Below, piece after piece: positions 32,359-37,899 of a stretch of DNA of 37,899 bases (its first letter is position 1; each line of letters begins with the position of its first letter). Location of the stretch: contig DDUN01000011.1 in assembly GCA_002344825.1 (NCBI GenBank), positions 1 through 37,899 of the forward strand, written 5' to 3'. The notes below the pieces were generated by a model. The model made no database searches. It was given only the letters and a program-made list of their open reading frames with translations, and had not been told where the DNA came from. A program made the position numbers and the translations under genes. Origin of the DNA: Candidatus Multiplicimicrobium inquinatum (GTDB lineage: Bacteria; Omnitrophota; Omnitrophia; Omnitrophales; Aquincolibacteriaceae).

Positions 32359-33960
32359 ATGGAATCGAAAAAGAATTATTTAACGAACGGACATACGGTC
32401 GGGTCTTGGCTTTTGACGATTGACCATAAACGCATCGGTATTTTGTACCTTTTGTCGGTCACCGCTTTTTTTATGCTGGGCGGATTCTTCGCTCTTTTGT
32501 TGCGTCTCGAGCTTTTAACGCCGCGCGGAGATTTGTTTACTTCAGACATTTACAACCGTATTTTCACCATGCACGGCGTCGCGATGGTGTTTTTCTTTAT
32601 GATTCCCGCCATTCCGGCTGCCATCGGAAACTTTGTCTTGCCGATCATGGTTGGCGCGAAAGATTTGGCTTTCCCTCGCATCAACCTTTTGAGCTGGTAT
32701 CTCTACATCATCGGCGCGGCTTTGGCCTTCGTCAGTATCGTGATGGGCGGTGTCGACACAGGCTGGACTTTTTATACGCCCTACAGCAGTACTTACTCCA
32801 CTTCGGCGGTCACTTCCGCGGCACTGGGCGTCTTTATCGCGGGATTTTCATCCATTTTGACGGGGCTTAACTTTATCGTCACGGTTCATAAAATGCGCGC
32901 GCCGGGAATGACTTGGTTCCGCCTGCCACTTTTCGTTTGGGCGCATTACGCGACCTCACTTATCATGATTTTGGGAACGCCAGTTATCGCGGTGACAGTT
33001 CTGCTTGTGTTTCTTGAGCGTGCTTTCGGCTTTGGCTTCTTTGACCCTCGGCTCGGCGGTGATCCGGTTCTTTTCCAACATTTATTTTGGTTTTATTCGC
33101 ATCCCGCGGTTTACATCATGATTCTGCCTTCGATGGGAGTGATCAGTGAACTGGTAGCGGCCTTTACTAAAAAACGCCCTTTTGGTTATGAGTTTATCGC
33201 GGGTTCTTCCCTTGCCATCGCGCTTCTCGGGTTTTTCGTTTGGGGCCATCACATGTTTGTCTCAAGCCAATCCATGTACGCGGGCATTGTTTTCTCCATT
33301 ATCACTTTTTTGGTCGGAGTTCCTTCTGCCGTTAAAATTTTCAACTGGCTGGCGACTTTTTACAAAGGTTCGATCACTTTTGAAACGCCGATGATTTATG
33401 TTCTCGGTTTTTTCGGACTTTTTATGGTCGGCGGATTAACAGGATTGTTCCTGGCGATTATGGCAATCGACGTTCACGTCCATGACACTTATTTCGTTGT
33501 AGCTCACTTTCACTACATCATGGTCGGCGGAACAGTCATGGGTTACTTGGGCGGTCTGCATTATTGGTGGCCGAAAATGTCGGGAAAAATGTACAACGAA
33601 GCTTTGGGACGCATCGCCGCGATCGGAATCTTTCTTGGTTTCAATCTCACTTTCTTTCCACAGTTTATCGCCGGTTATTTGGGAATGCCCCGCCGTTATC
33701 ACATTTACGCGGAAGAATTCCAAATTTTTAATATTCTTTCCACCGGCGGCGCGATGGTGCTGGGGCTTTCATTCATCATTCCGATTTTCAATATGCTTTG
33801 GTCTCTCAAATTCGGCAAAGATGCTCCGGCCAATCCCTGGAATGCCAAGGGCTTGGAATGGACTATTCCTTCACCGCCGACCACGCATAACTTTGAGACA
33901 ACTCCGATTGTGACGGAAGAAGCTTATGCTTACGCTCCGCACGATAAGGGAGGCCACTGA
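32359..33960 (+). CDS. coxA: Cytochrome c oxidase subunit I, A2 type
   Basis: A 533-residue protein with 12 transmembrane helices. It carries the haem a and CuB-site histidines (MHGVAMVFFFMIPA; FVWGHHMFVSS; DVHVHDTYFVVAHFHYIM). Helix VI reads FYSHPAVYIMILPSMG with Y246-S247 instead of the glutamate of A1 enzymes (GHPEVY); this Tyr-Ser pair marks A2-type oxidases such as that of Rhodothermus marinus, where it supports proton transfer in the D channel. H248 is the CuB ligand and Y252 the crosslinked tyrosine. It reduces oxygen to water and pumps protons. Confidence 0.97.
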   Translation: MESKKNYLTNGHTVGSWLLTIDHKRIGILYLLSVTAFFMLGGFFALLLRLELLTPRGDLFTSDIYNRIFTMHGVAMVFFFMIPAIPAAIGNFVLPIMVGAKDLAFPRINLLSWYLYIIGAALAFVSIVMGGVDTGWTFYTPYSSTYSTSAVTSAALGVFIAGFSSILTGLNFIVTVHKMRAPGMTWFRLPLFVWAHYATSLIMILGTPVIAVTVLLVFLERAFGFGFFDPRLGGDPVLFQHLFWFYSHPAVYIMILPSMGVISELVAAFTKKRPFGYEFIAGSSLAIALLGFFVWGHHMFVSSQSMYAGIVFSIITFLVGVPSAVKIFNWLATFYKGSITFETPMIYVLGFFGLFMVGGLTGLFLAIMAIDVHVHDTYFVVAHFHYIMVGGTVMGYLGGLHYWWPKMSGKMYNEALGRIAAIGIFLGFNLTFFPQFIAGYLGMPRRYHIYAEEFQIFNILSTGGAMVLGLSFIIPIFNMLWSLKFGKDAPANPWNAKGLEWTIPSPPTTHNFETTPIVTEEAYAYAPHDKGGH

Positions 33961-34619
33961 TGAGTACAGCTAATACAAAAAAATTCGAGCCGCTCCAGCA
34001 TCATTTCGCAAATCTGAACCAGCAGTATGAGTGCGCTTCGCTTGGAATGTGGCTTTTTCTCGTCACCGAAATTCTATTTTTCGGCGGCATCTTTTTGGCT
34101 TATACCATTTACCGCGAAATGTATCCGGACGCTTTTGCCGCGGGAAGCCATCATTTAAGTATTTTGCTGGGCTGTATCAATACCGCGGTGCTAATTTCAA
34201 GTTCATTCACGATGGTGATGGCCGTTCACACGGCGCGGCTCGGAAAAAAACATGCCACGACTTGGTTTTTACTTTTAACTTTGATCTTGGGCTGCGTTTT
34301 CTTGGGAATTAAGGCCGTCGAGTATACCGAGAAATTCACACATCACCTGGTCCCCAACAATACCTTCCACTTTGAAGGGTTTGATGGTCCCGGTATCCGT
34401 ATTTTTTATTCGATTTACTTTGCTTTAACCGGATTGCACGCTTTGCATATGGTCATCGGCGCGGTGATCCTCGTCATTATCATGATCCAAAACATGCAGG
34501 GCCGCTTCAGCGCGGAATACAACTCACCGATTGATATGTTCGGTCTTTACTGGCATTTCGTGGATATTGTTTGGATTTTTCTTTTTCCTCTGCTTTATTT
34601 GCTCGGGAGACACGCATGA
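33960..34619 (+). CDS. coxC: Cytochrome c oxidase subunit III
   Basis: A 219-residue protein with five transmembrane helices. ASLGMWLFLVTEILFFGGIF, FLGIKAVEYTEKFTHHLVPN, FALTGLHALHMVIGAV and YWHFVDIVWIFLFPLLYL are typical of subunit III of the five-helix form. ATG overlaps the coxA stop codon by one base. It stabilises the oxidase core and its proton uptake. Confidence 0.96.
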   Translation: MSTANTKKFEPLQHHFANLNQQYECASLGMWLFLVTEILFFGGIFLAYTIYREMYPDAFAAGSHHLSILLGCINTAVLISSSFTMVMAVHTARLGKKHATTWFLLLTLILGCVFLGIKAVEYTEKFTHHLVPNNTFHFEGFDGPGIRIFYSIYFALTGLHALHMVIGAVILVIIMIQNMQGRFSAEYNSPIDMFGLYWHFVDIVWIFLFPLLYLLGRHA

Positions 34620-35008
34620 GCGCTCATTCACACGACAGTCAGCATCACGGCGGAATCGGTATTTATGTCATTATTCTCACCGCTTTATTGGTTCTGACCG
34701 CGGTTACGGTCTGGGCGGCATTCATTGATTTCGGTCGTTTTAACACGGTTATCGCGCTTGCCATCGCTTTCTTCAAGGCAACGCTTGTTATGCTCTTTTT
34801 TATGCATTTAAAGGGCTCTTCCGGCCTTTTAAAGCTGTTTGTCCTCAGTGCTTTCGCATTCCTCGCTGTCTTAATCGGTATGACCCTCAATGACTATGCC
34901 ACACGCCATTGGGGCAGTCAGCTTGAAAAAGACTCTTGGATTACCCGTTCGCCGCATCATTATGCTGATGCCCCCGCCTCTTCAGCGAACGCCGCTCAAC
35001 ACCATTAA
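34616..35008 (+). CDS. coxD: Cytochrome c oxidase subunit IV (bacterial type)
   Basis: A 130-residue protein with three transmembrane helices and His-rich ends (SAHSHDSQHHGG). YVIILTALLVLTAVTVWAAF and IAFFKATLVMLFFMHLKGSS match the bacterial COX4 family (PF03626). Start at ATG 34616, overlapping the coxC stop by four bases; the longer frame from 34571 is a shadow of coxC. It is the last gene of the oxidase cluster. A structural role is likely. Confidence 0.93.
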   Translation: MSAHSHDSQHHGGIGIYVIILTALLVLTAVTVWAAFIDFGRFNTVIALAIAFFKATLVMLFFMHLKGSSGLLKLFVLSAFAFLAVLIGMTLNDYATRHWGSQLEKDSWITRSPHHYADAPASSANAAQHH

Positions 35009-35083
35009 TTCACCGTCGTTCTTTACCGCTCAATAATTTTGAGTAAAATGTTGTTCTGAACTTTTATTTGGCATACTCCGTGT

Positions 35084-35089
35084 TATATT
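35084..35089 (+). promoter_or_regulatory. Possible -10 element for the acidic protein gene
   Basis: TATATT, 30 bases before the ATG, in an AT-rich stretch 75 bases after coxD. The -35 region (CTTTTA at 35061-35066) is a poor match, so this is weak support for a separate promoter. Confidence 0.25.
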
Positions 35090-35113
35090 TATTTTCTAAG
35101 GAGGACTTTTTGC

Positions 35114-35341
35114 ATGTTTGAAGACGAAGATGAAGACGATTTTGAAGAAATCGAAGATTTGGACGAAGACGATCTTGAAGATGAAGAAGATTTAGAAAAA
35201 CTTGAAGATCATCTCGATGAAGAAGAAGACGCGGAAGAAGATGAGGCGCTTCAGGATGAAGACGCGCTTGCGGATGACCCTTGGGAAAAACAGGTCCGAA
35301 TGAATAAAACGAAGGGCTCCCGAAAAGACAATCTGTGGTAA
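35114..35341 (+). CDS. Small highly acidic protein
   Basis: A 75-residue protein in which residues 2-55 are almost only Glu, Asp and Leu (EDEDEDDFEEIEDLDEDDLE at the start), followed by a basic tail (RMNKTKGSRKDNLW). A strong AAGGAGGA ribosome binding site lies 9-10 bases before ATG 35114. The opposite-strand frame is a shadow. Family unknown. It is distinct from the cox operon. Such charge separation could suit a polyelectrolyte, RNA polymerase delta-like, or histone-like partner, but this is speculation. Confidence 0.8.
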   Translation: MFEDEDEDDFEEIEDLDEDDLEDEEDLEKLEDHLDEEEDAEEDEALQDEDALADDPWEKQVRMNKTKGSRKDNLW

Positions 35342-35372
35342 TTCCCACAGCTCTCGTTTTTAAGCCCCGAAC

Positions 35373-36032
35373 TTAGCGCAGAACCGCTTGAATCCAGGCG
35401 GAGATATCGCGAATTTCTTGCGGATGAATCGAGTGTGCCATGTTGTATTCATGCCATTCAACAGGGCAACCGCGCTTAAGAAGAAACTCTTTGGAAATAC
35501 GCGCGCCTTCATAAGGAACCACTCCATCCTGCTTTCCATGCGCCATGAAAACCGGTGTTTTTGAATTCGCTTCATTCATTTCAGCCGTTGTTTTTTCAGC
35601 CAACGGCAAATACGCGGATAAAACCATAAGCCCGGCTAGTTTTTGCGGATAGCGCAATCCGGTAAAAAGAGTCATCGCTCCCCCTTGAGAAAATCCGGCA
35701 AGAATAATCCGATCGTCCGAAATGCCCTTTTTCTTTTCAGCTTCAATCAATTCAACGATTTGTTTTTGTGACCGCTTCATTCCCGCTTCGTCTTCTCCGG
35801 ATAAGATGTTTTGTCCGGCAATGTCATACCAAGCCGGCATCACGTAACCTCCATTCACGGTAACGGGCATCGAAGGCGCGTGCGGAAAAATAAAACGAAT
35901 TTTTAAATCTGTGGGCAGGCGCAACTCGGGAACAATCGACTCAAAGTCATGACCATCTGCTCCCAGACCATGCAGCCAAATGACAGCCGCATCGGAAGTC
36001 TTTGAAGTTTCGAGAATAACGGAATCAAGCAT
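35373..36032 (-). CDS. Carboxylesterase / phospholipase (PF02230 type)
   Basis: A 219-residue soluble enzyme. Motifs are IWLHGLGADGHDFESIVPEL at the N-terminus, FPHAPSMPVTVNGGYVMPAW, the nucleophile elbow GFSQGG with S116, the acid in HGKQDGVVPYE and the histidine in YNMAHSIHP. These are all typical of the bacterial carboxylesterase II / acyl-protein thioesterase family. Start is taken at ATG 36032, 10 bases after AGGAG; a TTG two codons earlier is also possible. Transcribed after pepN with a 57-base gap. Confidence 0.94.
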   Translation of the reverse strand: MLDSVILETSKTSDAAVIWLHGLGADGHDFESIVPELRLPTDLKIRFIFPHAPSMPVTVNGGYVMPAWYDIAGQNILSGEDEAGMKRSQKQIVELIEAEKKKGISDDRIILAGFSQGGAMTLFTGLRYPQKLAGLMVLSAYLPLAEKTTAEMNEANSKTPVFMAHGKQDGVVPYEGARISKEFLLKRGCPVEWHEYNMAHSIHPQEIRDISAWIQAVLR

Positions 36033-36089
36033 CGTCAATAAACTCCTAAAATCTTATTTAAAAAGGTCCGACAAAAAGGCGTTCCCTTT

Positions 36090-37899
36090 TCAGGCATCTT
36101 TAAGGGTTTTGGAGACCATTTCATAAACATCGGGCGAACACTCTTTGCGGTTCAAAATCTTTTCAAGCGCAGTTTTCATCAAACCTTTGCGGGCGGGATC
36201 CAGTTTCTTGTAATGATTAAAAACCGGAATCATGCGCCCCGCGATTTGAGAATTAAACTCATCAATCGCGACTAATTGATCCGCAATCAACTGATAACCC
36301 TCTCCGTTTAAAGCGTGAAACCGGGGCAGGTTGCGCGCAAACACGCCGTAAAGCGAACGGATCATATTCGGGTTCTTAGTCTGATAACACTCATGCTTGG
36401 CAAGATTGCGGACACGGTCAATCACTTGTTCTTCTTTGGAGCCGGCCTGAACAATCAGCCATTTATTGATCACTAAAAATTCATGCTTCCACTTGGCGTA
36501 GAAACGATTCAGTGCTTCCTCTTTTTGAGGCGCGCGGGAATTCACCAAAATACTAAGCGAAGCGATTTCATCCGTCATGTTGGTTGCGGTTTGAAATTGC
36601 TTCCATGCGAGCTCATACGCCGAAGCTTTTTCGAGCTGAACCAAAGCCGCCAAAGCACGGTTTTTTAAAGCTCTTTCACCCATGGCCTGCGAAGTGATTT
36701 CATATTTTCCGGATTTGGCATTTTGATCATGTAAAGCCAGCCACGCGGCTTCATTTTTTGAAGCTAAATCCGTCAGCAAACTTTCACGCGCTTTAAAAAC
36801 AGCGTCAAAATCACATACGCTCATCTTTTCAACCAATCCCGAAAGACTGGGTAAAAGTAAAGCTTCCGCTTTAAAAGCGGCGCGCGGTTTTATATCGCAA
36901 AGCAGTTTAGAAAACGCCTCAAAGAAAACAGATTCAACCGCAAAAGATTGCCCTTTTTGCACGGCTTCAATGCGCCTAAAAAGCACCATTTCCGCCAAAC
37001 GCTGTCCGGCATCGTAACGCGTAAAATCATCGGTATCGTAAGCCATTAAATGCGCTAAATCTTCTTCCGAATACGGATAGTCTAAATGAACGGGCGCGGA
37101 AAAATCCCGCAACAACGACGGAATAGGTTTGGCGGTAATATTTGGAAATTCAAAACGATGCTTCCAATCTTTAATTTCGCAAACTTGCGTCGTTAAAATT
37201 TCTTTGCCGGAGGAATCAAGCAAACCCAAGCTTAACGGCATCACAAATGGCTTCGGCTTCTCCAGCTTCACATTCGGCGCCACAGACTGCTCAACTTCAA
37301 GCGCGTAACTTTTTTTTGACGCATCATAAATACCGCGGACTTTGAGCGTCGGAGTTCCGGCTTGCTCATACCAGCTATTTTTAAAAGCGGATAAATTTTT
37401 ACCCGAAGCCAATTCCATGGCGTTCACAAAGTCATCGGTCGTCACGGCTTGACCGTCATAAAGTTCAAAGTACTTGGTGATGCCTTTTTTGAAATTATCA
37501 CTTCCGATAAAAGTTTGTATCATGCGGATTACTTCCGCACCCTTGTTGTAAACCGTGGCGGTATAGAAATTACGGATTTGTATATACGATTGCGGACGAA
37601 TCGGATGCGCGTTGGGGCCGCCGTCTTCGGGAAATTGATGGTCGCGCAAGACGCGCACATCGGAAATACGCTTAACCGAACGATCATTCATATCGGATGA
37701 AAACTCTTCGTCGCGAAAAACGGTCAAACCTTCTTTTAAAGTCAGCTGGAACCAATCGCGGCAAGTCACCCGGTTTCCGGTCCAATTGTGAAAATATTCG
37801 TGGCCAATCACACCCTGGATATTCTGATAATCCATGTCGGTCGCAGTTTCAGGTTTCGCCAAAACATACTGGGAATTAAAAATATTCAGCCCTTTATTT
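36090..37899 (-). CDS. pepN: Aminopeptidase N, C-terminal ~602 residues (5' end cut by window edge)
   Basis: The frame is open to the right edge, so the start is outside the window. It opens with NKGLNIFNSQYVLAKPETAT, then the gluzincin zinc motif GHEYFHNWTGNRVTC with the third ligand in LKEGLTVFRDEEFSSD; this is an M1-family metallopeptidase of the PepN (DUF3458) type. The C-terminal alpha-helical domain is complete up to the stop at 36090. It removes N-terminal residues from peptides in the cytosol. A TTG at 37862 is only internal and must not be taken as the start. Confidence 0.97.
   Translation of the reverse strand, partial: NKGLNIFNSQYVLAKPETATDMDYQNIQGVIGHEYFHNWTGNRVTCRDWFQLTLKEGLTVFRDEEFSSDMNDRSVKRISDVRVLRDHQFPEDGGPNAHPIRPQSYIQIRNFYTATVYNKGAEVIRMIQTFIGSDNFKKGITKYFELYDGQAVTTDDFVNAMELASGKNLSAFKNSWYEQAGTPTLKVRGIYDASKKSYALEVEQSVAPNVKLEKPKPFVMPLSLGLLDSSGKEILTTQVCEIKDWKHRFEFPNITAKPIPSLLRDFSAPVHLDYPYSEEDLAHLMAYDTDDFTRYDAGQRLAEMVLFRRIEAVQKGQSFAVESVFFEAFSKLLCDIKPRAAFKAEALLLPSLSGLVEKMSVCDFDAVFKARESLLTDLASKNEAAWLALHDQNAKSGKYEITSQAMGERALKNRALAALVQLEKASAYELAWKQFQTATNMTDEIASLSILVNSRAPQKEEALNRFYAKWKHEFLVINKWLIVQAGSKEEQVIDRVRNLAKHECYQTKNPNMIRSLYGVFARNLPRFHALNGEGYQLIADQLVAIDEFNSQIAGRMIPVFNHYKKLDPARKGLMKTALEKILNRKECSPDVYEMVSKTLKDA

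Noticed and set aside
35064..35348. Minus-strand frame of 94 residues opposite the acidic gene
   Set aside because: Leu/Arg/His-rich antisense of the Glu/Asp codons; no start signal.

Overview
The window is a densely packed chromosomal segment from an aerobic Gram-negative bacterium. It encodes an alternative complex III, an A2-type caa3 oxidase, B12-dependent methionine synthase, Tat and Sec signal peptides, and an aminopeptidase N. Taxonomy cannot be fixed from sequence alone. The CIA30-like extracellular protein at the left edge, the CxxC-x17-CxxC zinc mini-protein and the combination of alternative complex III with caa3 oxidase would fit Omnitrophota or another deep diderm lineage; this is a low-confidence inference. 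No rRNA, tRNA, CRISPR array, phage gene or transposase was seen.

Layout. Positions 1-4304 are minus strand: a truncated CIA30-like secreted protein, then a five-gene run (DoxX, secreted TPR protein, mono-haem cytochrome, inactive rhomboid with zinc tail, small helical protein). Positions 4446-5304 are plus strand: a small lipoprotein with terminator and a chalcone-isomerase-like secreted protein. Positions 5327-16299 are mostly minus strand: small housekeeping and stress genes (STI1-like mini-protein, methyltransferase, SH3-like membrane protein, an operon GIDE - LemA - GyrI-like - SET, a Cdd1-like HhH protein, YceI, a VIT1/CCC1 metal transporter preceded by a 48-residue membrane peptide, zinc alcohol dehydrogenase, alpha/beta hydrolase, and a symporter - SYLF - coiled-coil operon). 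One plus-strand zinc mini-protein lies at 6917.

Positions 16340-18490 look like an accessory insertion. A two-gene cassette (a HEPN-like protein and an FRG-domain protein) is bounded by compound repeats on one side and a ~110-bp imperfect palindrome on the other. The pair resembles a defence or toxin module and is the best candidate for an undescribed system here. It is followed by metH, whose two interdomain linkers contain in-frame heptameric repeat arrays, and by tatA.

Positions 22717-35008 are one long plus-strand respiratory operon: actABCDEF (alternative complex III), a small membrane protein, sco, then coxB-coxA-coxC-coxD. CoxB carries a fused cytochrome c domain. CoxA has the Tyr-Ser motif of A2-type oxidases. 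Quinol electrons would enter the Act complex, pass through cytochrome c domains to the CuA site of CoxB and then to oxygen; Sco would load CuA, and the neighbouring TatA may help export the Tat-type ActB. A very acidic 75-residue protein follows, then minus-strand genes for a carboxylesterase and pepN, which is cut by the right edge.

Short tandem arrays with a 7-bp period occur at four sites (metH twice, the tatA leader, the start of sco), with a different unit in most of them. At three of these sites they are translated, giving protein linkers and a signal peptide. This is a second recurring structural theme of the window.
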